Shown here: piece after piece, positions 1 to 11,831 of the stretch
Layout: every line of letters begins with the position of its first letter
How positions within the stretch are numbered: position 1 is the stretch's first letter
Assembly: GCA_004322045.1 (NCBI GenBank)
Contig: SCRN01000025.1
Span: forward strand, 1 to 64,000
From: Paraburkholderia sp.
Lineage (GTDB): Bacteria > Pseudomonadota > Gammaproteobacteria > Burkholderiales > Burkholderiaceae
DNA: 64,000 bases
Direction: 5' to 3'
Notes under the pieces: model-generated
The model's input: only the letters and a program-made list of their open reading frames with translations
Told to the model about the DNA's origin: nothing
The model's database searches: none
Program-made: the position numbers and the translations under genes

Positions 1-119
1 TCGTCATCAATGCGCAGAACTGCGTGCATTGCAAGACATGCGATATCAAGGACCCGACGCAGAACATCGTCTGGGTTACGCCCGAAGGCGGTGGCGGGCC
101 GAACTACGCGAACATGTGA
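1..119 (+). CDS. Electron transfer flavoprotein-ubiquinone oxidoreductase, C-terminal end (5' truncated by window)
   Basis: The reading frame is open from base 3 and stops at 117-119. The 38 visible residues contain [13 protein letters not shown], the last cysteines of the 4Fe-4S ferredoxin-like domain that closes ETF:ubiquinone oxidoreductases, followed by the usual [16 protein letters not shown] tail. The enzyme passes electrons from electron transfer flavoprotein to ubiquinone at the inner membrane, linking acyl-CoA dehydrogenases to respiration. The FAD-binding part lies to the left of the window, so length and start cannot be judged. It converges on aroC. Confidence 0.9.
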   Translation, partial: VINAQNCVHCKTCDIKDPTQNIVWVTPEGGGGPNYANM

Positions 120-128
120 GTGCGACGA

Positions 129-146
129 GCCGCCCTCCTGGGCGGC
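129..146 (+). terminator. Putative terminator hairpin after the ETF-QO gene
   Basis: A perfect 7-bp GC stem, GCCGCCC / GGGCGGC with a TCCT loop, starts 9 nt after the ETF-QO stop codon and is followed by CTCGGTTTACC. The T-run is weak, so termination may be partial. Confidence 0.4.
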
Positions 147-272
147 CTCGGTTTACCGCGGTTTACATTGGCTCGTGTGCCCTGTCGCCATGTCGCCAGG
201 GCGGCGCCCCTTGCGTTGAACCGGGCCGGCGCCGCCAACTATCTCGCCTTTCTCTCCTGGCGCGCCGAGGGC

Positions 273-1373
273 TCATTCCGCCTGGGCCGCGATCCTCGGC
301 GTTGCGACGTGAACGTCGCCGCATTGCGCGCGATGGCGCAGCGCGTGGTCGATCAGAACGAGCGCGAGCATGGCTTCCGCAATCGGCGTCGCACGAATAC
401 CGACGCAGGGGTCATGGCGTCCGAACGTCTCGACCATGACGGGATTCCCATGCTTGTCGATCGACCTGCGCGGCGTGCGGATACTGGAGGTCGGCTTGAT
501 CGCGATCGAAACCGTAATGTCCTGCCCTGTCGATATGCCGCCGAGCACGCCGCCCGCGTGGTTTCCGATGAAGCCGCCCGGTGTCAACTCGTCGCCATGG
601 ACCGAGCCGCGTTGAGCCACGCTCGCGAATCCGGCGCCGATCTCCACGCCCTTGACCGCGTTGATCCCCATCATGGCGTGGGCAATGTCCGCGTCCAGCC
701 GATCGAACAACGGCTCGCCCCAACCTACCGGGACGCCGCTCGCCACGACGGCGATCCGCGCGCCAATGGAATCGCCGTCCTTGCGTAGCGCATCCATATA
801 GGCTTCGAGTTGGGGCACGACTTGCGCATTCGGTGCGAAAAAGGGGTTTTGTCGAACTTCGGACCAATCGACAAACGGAATGTCGATTTCGCCGAGCGCG
901 CTCATATAGCCACGCACTTGCACACCGAACTTCTCGCTCAGCCATTTCTTTGCGACCGCGCCTGCGGCGACGGTCGGTGCCGTCAACCGCGCGGACGAAC
1001 GCCCGCCGCCGCGAAAGTCGCGCACGCCGTACTTGTGCCAGTACGTGTAATCGGCATGGCCGGGGCGAAACGTTTCGGCGATGTTGCCGTAATCCTTGCT
1101 GCGTTGATCCGTATTGCGGATCAGAAGCGCGATAGGCGCACCCGTAGTCGTGCCTTCGAACACGCCCGATAGGATTTCGACTTTGTCCTCTTCTTGCCGC
1201 TGCGTGACGTGGCGCGAGGTGCCTGGCTTGCGACGATCGAGTTCGGCTTGGATGTCGGCCTCGACGAGCGCCATTCCCGGCGGGCAGCCGTCGATCACGC
1301 AGCCGATCGCCGGCCCGTGCGATTCGCCGAACGTCGTGACGGTGAACAGCGTGCCGATAGTGTTGCCGGACAT
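273..1373 (-). CDS. aroC: Chorismate synthase
   Basis: The 366-residue protein is full length for AroC. It converts 5-enolpyruvylshikimate 3-phosphate to chorismate with reduced FMN, the last step of the common aromatic pathway, in the cytosol. Signature stretches visible are [18 protein letters not shown] near the N-terminus, [11 protein letters not shown] and the [10 protein letters not shown] basic loop in the first third, and RCDPCVGIR-type sequence ([18 protein letters not shown]) near the C-terminus. The start is the only methionine in front of the conserved [19 protein letters not shown]. It is a single gene, 115 nt downstream of the MFS/acyltransferase gene on the same strand, and could be co-transcribed with it. 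Confidence 0.97.
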   Translation of the reverse strand: MSGNTIGTLFTVTTFGESHGPAIGCVIDGCPPGMALVEADIQAELDRRKPGTSRHVTQRQEEDKVEILSGVFEGTTTGAPIALLIRNTDQRSKDYGNIAETFRPGHADYTYWHKYGVRDFRGGGRSSARLTAPTVAAGAVAKKWLSEKFGVQVRGYMSALGEIDIPFVDWSEVRQNPFFAPNAQVVPQLEAYMDALRKDGDSIGARIAVVASGVPVGWGEPLFDRLDADIAHAMMGINAVKGVEIGAGFASVAQRGSVHGDELTPGGFIGNHAGGVLGGISTGQDITVSIAIKPTSSIRTPRRSIDKHGNPVMVETFGRHDPCVGIRATPIAEAMLALVLIDHALRHRAQCGDVHVATPRIAAQAE

Positions 1374-1488
1374 GAGCGTTGCCTCAGAGAAAAATGGATG
1401 AGCAAGCCGCTATTATGCCTTGCCGCGACAGGCATACGTCTAGGGCCTGCTCGCGCGCCGAGGGGCCACGACGCGCTTTCTAACGCGC

Positions 1489-3426
1489 CTAGCGGCGCGC
1501 GCCGCGCAAGTCGGCGACGATGCGCTGCAGCGTCTCGGGCGTCGCTGCCTCAGGGGGCAGCGGCTCCCCCACGGCCAGCGTGAGACGACTCATCATGCCC
1601 TTTTTGATCGGACGTGGCCAACGCGCGTCGGCATGACGCGAGAACACGCTGCCCCTCAGCCCGCGCAACGCCACGGGAATGACCGGCACCGGTGTGCGCG
1701 CGACGATCCGCGTAACGCCCTGGCGGAAGGGGTTGATTTCGCCGTCGCGCGTGAGCTTGCCTTCAGGGAAGATGCAGACGAGCTCGCCTTCGGCCAACGC
1801 CGCGGCGCACGCATCGTATGCGCGCTCCAGCATCGCGGCGTCCTCGTGCGCCGGCGCGATCGGAATCGCCTTTCCATGGCGAAACAGCCAGCCGGCAAAC
1901 GGCGTGCGGAAAATACGGTGGTCCATGACGAACCGGATCGGCCGCGGGCTCTCGGCCATGATCACGACGGCATCGACATAGCTGACGTGATTGCAAACGA
2001 GCACGGCGGCGCCCTCTTCCGGAATGCGCTCCGCATGCACGAGCCGAATCCGGTAGAAGGTATGGACGAGCAGCCAGGCGATGAAGCGCAGCAAAAATTC
2101 GGGCACGAGCGAATAGATATAAGCCGCGACCGCGATGTTGAGCAAAGCCGTAACGGCAAACAGGCCGGGAATGCTGACGCCTGCGGCAGTGAGCGCAATC
2201 GCCATGAGCGCCGAGACGATCATGAAGAACGCATTGAGGATATTGTTCGCGGCGATGATGCGCGCGCGGTGGGTCGACTGGCTGCGGCTTTGGATCAGCG
2301 CGTAGAGCGGCACGCTATAGAAGCCGCCGAACATCGCGAGCAGGAAAAGATCGGCGAGAATGCGCCAGTGGCGGGCATGCGCCAGAAATTCCCCGACGCC
2401 GATCAGCCGCCCCGGCAACGGCAGCCCGCGACTCGCCCAATACAGATCGAGCGCGAATACGCTGATGCCGATCGAGCCAAGGGGCACGAGGCCGATCTCG
2501 ACGCGCCGCTTCGATAGCCGCTCGCACAGCAGCGAGCCCGTCCCGATACCGACCGAGAACGTGGCGAGCAGCACGGTCACGACGTCCGGATCGGCAGACA
2601 GCACATCCTTGGCGTAACTGAAAAACGACGTGAGGAACGTCGCGCCGACGAACCAGAGCCACGAAATGCCGAGCAAGCTCAGAAACACGGTGCGGTTTTG
2701 CCGAGCGAGCGCCAGGTTGCGCCAGGTCTCGGTGATGGGATTCCAATTGATCCGCAATTGCGGCTGAGGCGCGGGCGAGACCGGCACCCAACTCGACGCC
2801 GACCGCCCTATCAGCGCAACGACGAGGCAGGTGCCCGCCAGCAGCCATGCGCCCAAATCGGAAGCCGCCGCCGCGGCGCCGCCGACGATCGTGCCGATCA
2901 GAATGGCGACGAACGTGCCCATTTCGACGAGGCCGTTGCCGCCGACGAGTTCGCGATCATCCAGGTGCTGAGGCAGATAAGCGTATTTGACCGGACCGAA
3001 GACGGTGGAATGCACCCCCATCAAGAAAGTGCAGAGGTAAAGCAGCGGCGCGTGATGGGTGACGAAGCCGGCGCCGCCGATCAACATCACGGCGATCTCG
3101 AACGTCTTGACCCAGCGCGTGAGCTTCGCTTTGTCGTACTTATCGGCGATTTGCCCCGACGTAGCCGAGAACAGAACGAACGGCAGGATGAATATGGCGG
3201 AAATCAGGAACGCCGCGGTCTTGGCGTCGACGCCCGAAAACCGCGCCGTCTGAAACGTCACCAGCGAACTGAACCCAACCTTGAAAACGTTATCATTCAG
3301 CGCGCCGAGAAACTGCGTCCAAAAGAACGGCGCAAATCGCCGCTCGCCGAACAACGTGAACTGAGAATGGGTTTCGCGCGGAGCGCGGCGCGGCAACGGA
3401 GCGGCGGGCAGCGGTTGATCACTCAT
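1489..3426 (-). CDS. MFS transporter fused to PlsC-type acyltransferase (LplT/Aas-like)
   Basis: A 645-residue fusion. Residues 20 to about 415 form a 12-TM major-facilitator domain of the lysophospholipid transporter kind (FFWTQFLGALNDNVFK, then GQIADKYDKAKL). The C-terminal 210 residues are a PlsC domain with CNHVSYVDAV as the NHxxxD catalytic box (His replaced in order as N-H-V-S-Y-V-D) and FPEGKLTRDGE as the acyl-acceptor box. Known relatives flip lysophospholipids inward and re-acylate them at the inner membrane. There is no AMP-binding acyl-ACP synthetase domain as in full three-domain versions. I chose the ATG at 3426, 23 nt after the CBS gene; an in-frame ATG at 3486 would add 20 arginine-rich residues and overlap the CBS gene. 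Confidence 0.85.
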   Translation of the reverse strand: MSDQPLPAAPLPRRAPRETHSQFTLFGERRFAPFFWTQFLGALNDNVFKVGFSSLVTFQTARFSGVDAKTAAFLISAIFILPFVLFSATSGQIADKYDKAKLTRWVKTFEIAVMLIGGAGFVTHHAPLLYLCTFLMGVHSTVFGPVKYAYLPQHLDDRELVGGNGLVEMGTFVAILIGTIVGGAAAAASDLGAWLLAGTCLVVALIGRSASSWVPVSPAPQPQLRINWNPITETWRNLALARQNRTVFLSLLGISWLWFVGATFLTSFFSYAKDVLSADPDVVTVLLATFSVGIGTGSLLCERLSKRRVEIGLVPLGSIGISVFALDLYWASRGLPLPGRLIGVGEFLAHARHWRILADLFLLAMFGGFYSVPLYALIQSRSQSTHRARIIAANNILNAFFMIVSALMAIALTAAGVSIPGLFAVTALLNIAVAAYIYSLVPEFLLRFIAWLLVHTFYRIRLVHAERIPEEGAAVLVCNHVSYVDAVVIMAESPRPIRFVMDHRIFRTPFAGWLFRHGKAIPIAPAHEDAAMLERAYDACAAALAEGELVCIFPEGKLTRDGEINPFRQGVTRIVARTPVPVIPVALRGLRGSVFSRHADARWPRPIKKGMMSRLTLAVGEPLPPEAATPETLQRIVADLRGARR

Positions 3427-3449
3427 GCGTTGAATGGACCACGCCTCGC

Positions 3450-3908
3450 TCAGCGCGTATCGCGCGCCTGACCGTCTTCGGGCCAATCGCGGATGTATGC
3501 CTTGAGCATGCGGTTCTCGAAGCTTTGTTCCTCGACGACGGCCTTGGCGACGTCATAGAACGAGATGACGCCCATCAGCGTGCGACTCTCCATGACGGGC
3601 AGATACCGGACGTGGTGCTCGAGCATCATGCGGCGCACTTCGTTGACGTCCGTTTCGGGAGTGCAGGTGATCGGGTGGTCGTCCATCACCTTGCGGATCG
3701 TGGTCGTGCCAACGGTGCCGTTGTTCTGCTTGAGCGTCAGGATGATTTCGCGAAACGTCAGCATGCCGACGAGATCGCCGAATTCCATGACGACGAGCGA
3801 ACCGATGTCGCGCTCGGCCATCGTGCAGACCGCCTGGCCCAGCGGCGTATCGGGCGTAACCGTATACAACGTGTTGCCCTTGACCTTCAAGATGTCGCTG
3901 ACTCTCAT
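3450..3908 (-). CDS. CBS-domain pair protein
   Basis: A 152-residue stand-alone protein made of two CBS motifs (about residues 8-60 and 72-125; LVVMEFGDLVGMLTFREI and RYLPVMESRTLMGVISFYDV end the two units). Such Bateman modules bind adenosyl nucleotides and regulate partner proteins; the partner cannot be told here. The ATG at 3908 is preceded at 7 nt by GGGAG and begins the typical MRVSDIL. It lies directly upstream of the MFS/acyltransferase gene in one transcript and diverges from the sulfhydrylase gene. Confidence 0.85.
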   Translation of the reverse strand: MRVSDILKVKGNTLYTVTPDTPLGQAVCTMAERDIGSLVVMEFGDLVGMLTFREIILTLKQNNGTVGTTTIRKVMDDHPITCTPETDVNEVRRMMLEHHVRYLPVMESRTLMGVISFYDVAKAVVEEQSFENRMLKAYIRDWPEDGQARDTR

Positions 3909-4089
3909 GGCGCTCTCCCGACAAAGCTTCAATGTATCGGTCGATCCTAGCGGAAAGGTCCGCAAAAGGAAAGCGATGCGCGAGGTCCTAGGACTGATGG
4001 AACCCCGTGCGAGAGAGGTCCGGCCATCGGCAAGCCGGTGTACGATGGCCGCCACTGCAACCTTTGCCGGGCGCCGCCCGGCCGACGCC

Positions 4090-5409
4090 ATGTCCGCCAA
4101 CCGCTTCGACACGCTAGCCGTGCATGCCGGCGCGGCCCCCGACCCCGCGACGGGGGCACGCGCCACGCCCATCTATCAAAGCACCGCCTTCGTCTTTCGC
4201 GATGCCGACCATGCCGCCGCCCTGTTCAACATGGAGCGCGCCGGCCACGTCTATTCGCGCATCTCGAATCCGACCGTCGCGGTATTCGAGGAGCGCGTCG
4301 CCGCCCTAGAGAACGGCGTCGGCGCGATCGGCGCCGCCAGCGGCCAGGCAGCGCTGCATCTGGCCATCGTCACGCTGATGGGCGCGGGCTCCCATATCGT
4401 CGCCTCGAGCGCACTATATGGCGGCTCGCACAATCTGCTGCATTACACGCTGCGACGCTTCGGCATCGAGACGACGTTCGTCAAACCGGGCGAGCTCGAT
4501 GCCTGGCGGGCCGCTGTTCGCCCCAACACCCGTTTGCTGTTGGGCGAAACGCTCGGCAATCCGAACCTGGACGTGCTCGACATCGCGGCGCTCGCCGAGA
4601 TCGCGCACGCGCACGCAATTCCGCTGCTCGTCGATTCGACCTTCACGACCCCGTACCTCATCAAGCCGTTCGAGCACGGCGCCGATCTCGTCTACCACTC
4701 GGCAACAAAGTTCTTGGGCGGGCACGGCACCACCGTCGGCGGCGTGCTGGTCGACGGCGGCACGTTCGATTTCGCCGCGTCGGGGCGCTTTCCCGAATTC
4801 ACCGAGCCCTACGACGGCTTCCACGGCATGGTATTCGCCGAAGAAAGCACGGTGGCGCCATTCCTGCTGCGCGCACGCCGCGAAGGCCTGCGCGATTTCG
4901 GCGCATGCCTGCACCCGCAGGCCGCGTGGCAGTTGCTACAAGGCATCGAGACCTTGCCGTTGCGCATGGAGCGGCACGTCGCCAACACGCGCAAAGTCGT
5001 CCAATTTCTCGCGGCCCAGGCTGCGGTGGAATCGGTCGCCTACCCCGAGTTGGAATCGCATCCCGATTACGCGCTGGCTAAACGCTTGCTGCCGCGCGGC
5101 GCCGGCGCGGTCGTCAGCTTCAACTTACGGGGCGATCGCGCCGCAGGGCGCCGCTTCATCGAAGCCTTGACGCTGTTCTCGCATCTAGCCAATGTTGGCG
5201 ATGCGCGCTCGCTCGTCATTCACCCCGCTTCCACTACGCATTTCCGCATGGACGCCGCCGCACTCGCCGGCGCCGGTATCACCGAAGGCACGATCCGCCT
5301 GTCGATCGGCCTCGAGGATCCGGACGATCTCATCGACGATCTCAAACGCGCACTCAAAGCCGCGGGCAAAGCCACGACCGGCGGATCTGCAAAAAAGGAG
5401 ACGACATGA
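4090..5409 (+). CDS. metY: O-acetylhomoserine sulfhydrylase (MetY type), PLP-dependent
   Basis: A 439-residue member of the Cys/Met metabolism PLP family. FDTLAVHAGAAPDPATGA plus PIYQSTAF are typical of O-acetyl/O-succinylhomoserine sulfhydrylases. YSRISNPTV, DSTFTTPYL (PLP-binding Asp) and SATKFLGGHGT (Schiff-base Lys) are all present. The length and the insert around FPEFTEPYDGFHGM fit the MetY subgroup rather than the shorter MetZ subgroup. It makes homocysteine from an activated homoserine and sulfide in methionine synthesis. The start chosen is the ATG at 4090, just before the conserved N-terminus; an in-frame ATG at 4045 is possible. Its stop overlaps the next ATG (ATGA), so the hydrolase is translationally coupled. 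Confidence 0.9.
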   Translation: MSANRFDTLAVHAGAAPDPATGARATPIYQSTAFVFRDADHAAALFNMERAGHVYSRISNPTVAVFEERVAALENGVGAIGAASGQAALHLAIVTLMGAGSHIVASSALYGGSHNLLHYTLRRFGIETTFVKPGELDAWRAAVRPNTRLLLGETLGNPNLDVLDIAALAEIAHAHAIPLLVDSTFTTPYLIKPFEHGADLVYHSATKFLGGHGTTVGGVLVDGGTFDFAASGRFPEFTEPYDGFHGMVFAEESTVAPFLLRARREGLRDFGACLHPQAAWQLLQGIETLPLRMERHVANTRKVVQFLAAQAAVESVAYPELESHPDYALAKRLLPRGAGAVVSFNLRGDRAAGRRFIEALTLFSHLANVGDARSLVIHPASTTHFRMDAAALAGAGITEGTIRLSIGLEDPDDLIDDLKRALKAAGKATTGGSAKKETT

Positions 5410-6245
5410 TCGTGACCGTTGAGGGCAAATCCGCCTACGCCTATACCGGCGGCAAGCGCTTTGACGCGGCGTTGCCCACCGCCGTGTTCGTCCACGGCGC
5501 GCAGCACGACCATAGCGTGTGGGCGCTGCAAAGCCGCTACTTTGCGCATCACGGCTTCAACGTGCTCGCCGTCGATCTACCCGGACACTGCCGCAGCGAA
5601 GGCCCCGCGAAAACCACGATCGAGGCGCTGGCCGATTGGCTGGCCGACCTGCTCGACGCCGTCGGCGCCCCTGCCGCGCTCGTCATCGGCCATAGCATGG
5701 GCTCGCTCGTCGCGCTCGATTTCGCCGGCCGTCACCCTGCGCGAACGCTCGGCGCCGCCCTCGTGGCAACGGCCGTTCCCATGGCCGTGTCCGACGCGCT
5801 GCTCGCTGCCGCGCTCGAACGCGAGCCGGAAGCGATCGACCTCGTGAATCGCTGGTCGCACTCGAGCATCGCCGCGAAACCCTCTTGCCCCGGCCCCGGC
5901 TTTTGGCTCCACGGCGTGAACCAGCGCCTCATGGAACGCGTGTCGGCGCGCGGCGAGCCCCACCTGTTTCATACCGACTTCGCGGCTTGCAACGCCTACG
6001 CGCAGGGGCTCGAGTGCGCCGCGCACGTGCGCTGCCCAGTGCGCCTGGTGCTGGGCGCCAAGGACATGATGACGCCGCCGCGGGCTACGCGCTCGCTCGT
6101 ACAAGCGCTCCAGGCCGGCGGCGCGCCGGTGGACGTCGTCACGCTCGAGGCTGGACATGCGCTGATGACCGAGCAACCGGATGCCACGCTGGATGCGCTC
6201 TTCGCCTTCGCCCGTACCGTCGTTGCCGCGACGCAGCCGGCCTGA
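5406..6245 (+). CDS. Alpha/beta-fold hydrolase
   Basis: A 279-residue alpha/beta hydrolase. The oxyanion segment VFVHGAQHD, the nucleophile elbow GHSMGS (Ser about residue 98), the acid in LGAKDMMTPP and the His in EAGHALMTEQ form a complete catalytic set. The substrate cannot be read from sequence. It overlaps the metY stop by 4 nt, with an AAGGAG ribosome site inside the end of metY. Relatives occupy the same place after this sulfhydrylase in other Burkholderia, which suggests a role in handling an acyl or ester by-product; that is inference. Confidence 0.85.
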   Translation: MIVTVEGKSAYAYTGGKRFDAALPTAVFVHGAQHDHSVWALQSRYFAHHGFNVLAVDLPGHCRSEGPAKTTIEALADWLADLLDAVGAPAALVIGHSMGSLVALDFAGRHPARTLGAALVATAVPMAVSDALLAAALEREPEAIDLVNRWSHSSIAAKPSCPGPGFWLHGVNQRLMERVSARGEPHLFHTDFAACNAYAQGLECAAHVRCPVRLVLGAKDMMTPPRATRSLVQALQAGGAPVDVVTLEAGHALMTEQPDATLDALFAFARTVVAATQPA

Positions 6246-6429
6246 CGCGCGGCGATGGCCGCGTCTGCGCCGATAGGCCGTTGGGCCCGGTTGCGCCTTC
6301 GCGGCGATCGCCGGACAATGGGTTTTATCAGTCCAGGGCGGCTCGCGGCCGTGGCATGCTCTCGTGCCCCGCGCGGCGGCGCTCGTCCCGGCGCGCACAC
6401 GCGTGCGCAACCGCGAACGGGAGGATGCG

Positions 6430-6750
6430 ATGGCTCACAGCGCTCATACGGCCCATTTCGGCAGCTTCACCGAGTTTTATCCCTTTTATCTGGGCGAGCA
6501 CCGCAACCCGATCTGCCGCCGCCTGCATTTCGTCGGCTCGCTCGGGGTGATCGGCTGCTTGGCCATGGCGGTCGCGACGATGGCCTGGCTGTGGCTGCCC
6601 GCGGCCGTCGTCTGCGGTTACGGGTTCGCGTGGGTGGGCCATTTCTTCTTCGAGAAGAACCGCCCCGCCACGTTCCGCCATCCGCTTTACAGCCTCATGG
6701 GCGACTGGGTGATGTTCAAGGATATTTGCGTCGGCAAAATCGCGCTCTAG
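6430..6750 (+). CDS. DUF962 / Mpo1-like membrane protein
   Basis: A 106-residue protein with an N-terminal FGSFTEFYPFYLGEHRNP motif, followed by RRLHFVGS, two hydrophobic segments (about 40-75) and GHFFFEKNRPATFRHPLYS. The H-x4-G and histidine pattern is that of the DUF962 family, which includes yeast Mpo1, an iron-dependent fatty-acid 2-hydroxy dioxygenase. The bacterial function is unproven. The ATG at 6430 is preceded by GGGAGG. The 184-nt gap before it holds no recognisable signal. Confidence 0.85.
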   Translation: MAHSAHTAHFGSFTEFYPFYLGEHRNPICRRLHFVGSLGVIGCLAMAVATMAWLWLPAAVVCGYGFAWVGHFFFEKNRPATFRHPLYSLMGDWVMFKDICVGKIAL

Positions 6751-6870
6751 GCGCGAGCCGGAGTTCGTAGAACGCCCCGGCGCGCCGTGCGCGTGCGGCG
6801 GGTGACCGGCGGCGCAGCGGCTGCCTTTTAGCGGCTACCTTTACAACACAGCGCGGCGATCGCCTAGCCG

Positions 6871-9285
<2,415 letters not shown>

Positions 9286-9393
9286 CCGCGCGCGCCGCCT
9301 CGTACACGACTTGACGCGCGCTCTCGTGCGCGTCGTTTCGACACCCTCGGCTCACCTGCTATCGCGCATCTTGCCCAGGAAGGACGAACCATC

Positions 9394-10830
9394 ATGACCG
9401 ACACGCCTTCACCTGCGCGCGACACATTCGTCGCCGCATGCCGCGCCGCAATCGGCGCGGCCAACGTTCTCACCGAACCGAACGACACCGCGCCGTTCCT
9501 CACCGATTGGCGCCACCGCTACACGGGCGCCGCTTGTGCCGTGCTCCGCCCCGGCACGACACAAGACGTCGCCGCTATCGTCAGGCTCGCTGGCGAGCAT
9601 CGGGTGCCGCTCGTGCCCCAAGGCGGCAACACCGGCCTCGCGGGCGGCGCAACGCCAGACCGCACGGGAACGCAAGCTATCGTCAGCCTCGCCCGCTTGA
9701 ACCAAGTTCGCGCACTCGATCCCCACAACAACACGATCACCGTCGAGGCCGGCGTCGTGCTGGCGCAGGTGCAGGACCACGCGCGCGCGGCCGGACGCCT
9801 GTTTCCGCTGAGCCTCGCCGCCGAAGGCAGTTGCACGATCGGCGGCAACCTCTCGACCAACGCCGGCGGCACCGGCGTGCTGCGCTACGGCAACACCCGC
9901 GAGCTGTGCCTCGGTCTGGAAGTCGTCACCGCCCAAGGCGAGATTTGGGATGGGTTGCGCGGTCTGCGCAAAGACAACACCGGTTACGATTTGCGCGATC
10001 TCTACATCGGCGCGGAAGGCACGCTCGGCTTCATCACGGCCGCCGTTATGAAGCTGCATCCCCTGCCCGCCGCGCGCGTCACGGCGCTCGCGGCCCTCGC
10101 CTCGCCACAGACCGCGCTCGACTTCCTGGCGCTCGCCCAGCGCCGCGCCGGTCCGCTGCTGACGGGATTCGAGTTGATGTCGGATTTTTGCTTGCGGCTG
10201 GTCGGAAAGCATTTTCCGCAGATGCGCTATCCGTTCGACCAAACGCACGCGCAAATCGTCCTTCTCGAGCTATCGGACAACGAAAGCGAGGACCATGCGC
10301 GGGCGCTGTTCGAACAAATGATGGAACAAGCCCTCGAGTCGGGACTCGTCGAAGACGCAGTCGTCGCCGAAAACCTCGCGCAATCGAAAGCTTTTTGGGA
10401 TCTGCGCGAGCACATCCCGCTTGCGCAGGCCCAAGAAGGCTTGAACATCAAGCACGACATCGCGGTGCCTATCTCGCGCGTGGGCGCATTCGTCGAACAA
10501 ACCGATGCCGCGATTGCACGCGAAGTGCCGGGCGCACGCATGGTCACGTTCGGTCATTTGGGCGACGGTAACCTCCACTACAACGTGCAGGCCCCCGAAG
10601 GCATCGATGCGAAAGCGTTCCTCGCGCAGCATCAAGCGCAATTGAATCGCATCGTGTATGAGAGCGTGCATCGACACGGAGGCACGTTCAGCGCCGAGCA
10701 TGGCGTCGGCCAACTCAAAGTGCCCGAGCTGTCGCATTACAAATCCGCCGTCGAAGTGGGCATCATGCGGGCGATCAAAGCAGCGCTGGATCCGCTCGGC
10801 CTGATGAACCCCGGCAAAGTGCTAGGCTAA
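9394..10830 (+). CDS. FAD-binding oxidase/dehydrogenase (D-2-hydroxyglutarate / D-lactate dehydrogenase type)
   Basis: A 478-residue member of the VAO/PCMH flavoprotein family. Residues 35-215 are the FAD-binding PCMH domain with PQGGNTGLAGGA and GGNLSTNAGGTGVLRYGNT; the C-terminal half is the FAD-oxidase C domain with GHLGDGNLHYN (metal and substrate histidines) and SAEHGVGQLK. It oxidises a D-2-hydroxy acid. The close match to D2HGDH-type motifs makes D-2-hydroxyglutarate likely but D-lactate cannot be excluded. AGGA lies upstream of the ATG. It stands alone, 91 nt before a phosphoesterase gene. Confidence 0.88.
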   Translation: MTDTPSPARDTFVAACRAAIGAANVLTEPNDTAPFLTDWRHRYTGAACAVLRPGTTQDVAAIVRLAGEHRVPLVPQGGNTGLAGGATPDRTGTQAIVSLARLNQVRALDPHNNTITVEAGVVLAQVQDHARAAGRLFPLSLAAEGSCTIGGNLSTNAGGTGVLRYGNTRELCLGLEVVTAQGEIWDGLRGLRKDNTGYDLRDLYIGAEGTLGFITAAVMKLHPLPAARVTALAALASPQTALDFLALAQRRAGPLLTGFELMSDFCLRLVGKHFPQMRYPFDQTHAQIVLLELSDNESEDHARALFEQMMEQALESGLVEDAVVAENLAQSKAFWDLREHIPLAQAQEGLNIKHDIAVPISRVGAFVEQTDAAIAREVPGARMVTFGHLGDGNLHYNVQAPEGIDAKAFLAQHQAQLNRIVYESVHRHGGTFSAEHGVGQLKVPELSHYKSAVEVGIMRAIKAALDPLGLMNPGKVLG

Positions 10831-10921
10831 GCACCGTCCGCGCCGCCGCGCCACGCCCATCGACGCCGCGGGCGGCGGTTGTCCAACCATCATCGAACCG
10901 ATTGCGCAAAGAGGCGTTCCC

Positions 10922-11770
10922 GTGAAAATCCGCGTGTTGTCCGATCTGCATCTCGAGTGCGACGAGCCCGAGGTCATTCCGCATACCGAGGCCGATCTCA
11001 TCGTTCTTGCCGGGGACATCCACAATCACGCCGAGGGTATCCGCTGGGCAGCGCAAACGTTCGGCGGGCAAACGCCCGTCGTCTACGTGCCCGGCAACCA
11101 CGAGTATTACGACGGCGAGTTCGGCGCACTCGAAGTGGCGATGCGCGACGCCGCGGCGAGCGTCGATCAAGTGCATTACCTCAACAACGCGGCTTTGGTC
11201 GATCCCGACGGCCGCTGGCGCGTGCTCGGCACGACGCTGTGGACGGACTTCGCGTTGTTCGGCGCGAGCGATGAAGCAATCGACGCATCGATCGCCGCGG
11301 CTCAAAAAGTCATGCTCGATTTCCGCGGCCCGATACAAGTGACATGGCCCTCGAGCGCGGCGGCCGCGGGCGAAGCCGGTAAAGCTGAAGAAGCGGGCAC
11401 AGGGCCGCGGCTGTTCGCACCGGCCGACACGCTCGTTTTGCACCGCCACGCGCGCGAGTGGCTAGAGAAAGAACTACGCAAACCGTTCGGCGGCCAAACC
11501 ATCGTCGTCACGCATCATGCGCCCCATCGCTCGAGCCTCGCCGAACGCTTCGCCCAAGATCTCGCTTCGGCCGGCTTCATCAGCCATCTGCCCGAGTTGC
11601 TCGGGCCGCCCGTCGCGCTATGGATTCACGGGCATACGCATACCCCGTTCGATTACGTCGTCAATGGAACACGCGTTGTCTGCAACCCGCGCGGCTATAT
11701 CGATCGACGCCGCAATCGGCTGGAGAATCCCCTATTCGCCTGGGACAGAGTCGTCGAACTAGGGCCTTAG
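10922..11770 (+). CDS. Calcineurin-like metallophosphoesterase
   Basis: A 282-residue single-domain phosphoesterase with the full metal-binding set: SDLHLE (D-x-H), LAGDIHNH (GD), VPGNHEYYDGEF (GNHE), THHAPH and WIHGHTHTPFDY (GHxH). Position 143-160 holds a low-complexity Ala/Glu/Gly insert (AAAAGEAGKAEEAG). No signal peptide is seen, so it is cytosolic. Substrate unknown. A GAGG sequence lies 8 nt before the ATG. Confidence 0.88.
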   Translation: MKIRVLSDLHLECDEPEVIPHTEADLIVLAGDIHNHAEGIRWAAQTFGGQTPVVYVPGNHEYYDGEFGALEVAMRDAAASVDQVHYLNNAALVDPDGRWRVLGTTLWTDFALFGASDEAIDASIAAAQKVMLDFRGPIQVTWPSSAAAAGEAGKAEEAGTGPRLFAPADTLVLHRHAREWLEKELRKPFGGQTIVVTHHAPHRSSLAERFAQDLASAGFISHLPELLGPPVALWIHGHTHTPFDYVVNGTRVVCNPRGYIDRRRNRLENPLFAWDRVVELGP

Positions 11771-11831
11771 CTTGGCGATCTGCAGAAAAATTGCGCGCGG
11801 CAGACTTCCCGGTGGCGCGCAGACGGCGCCC

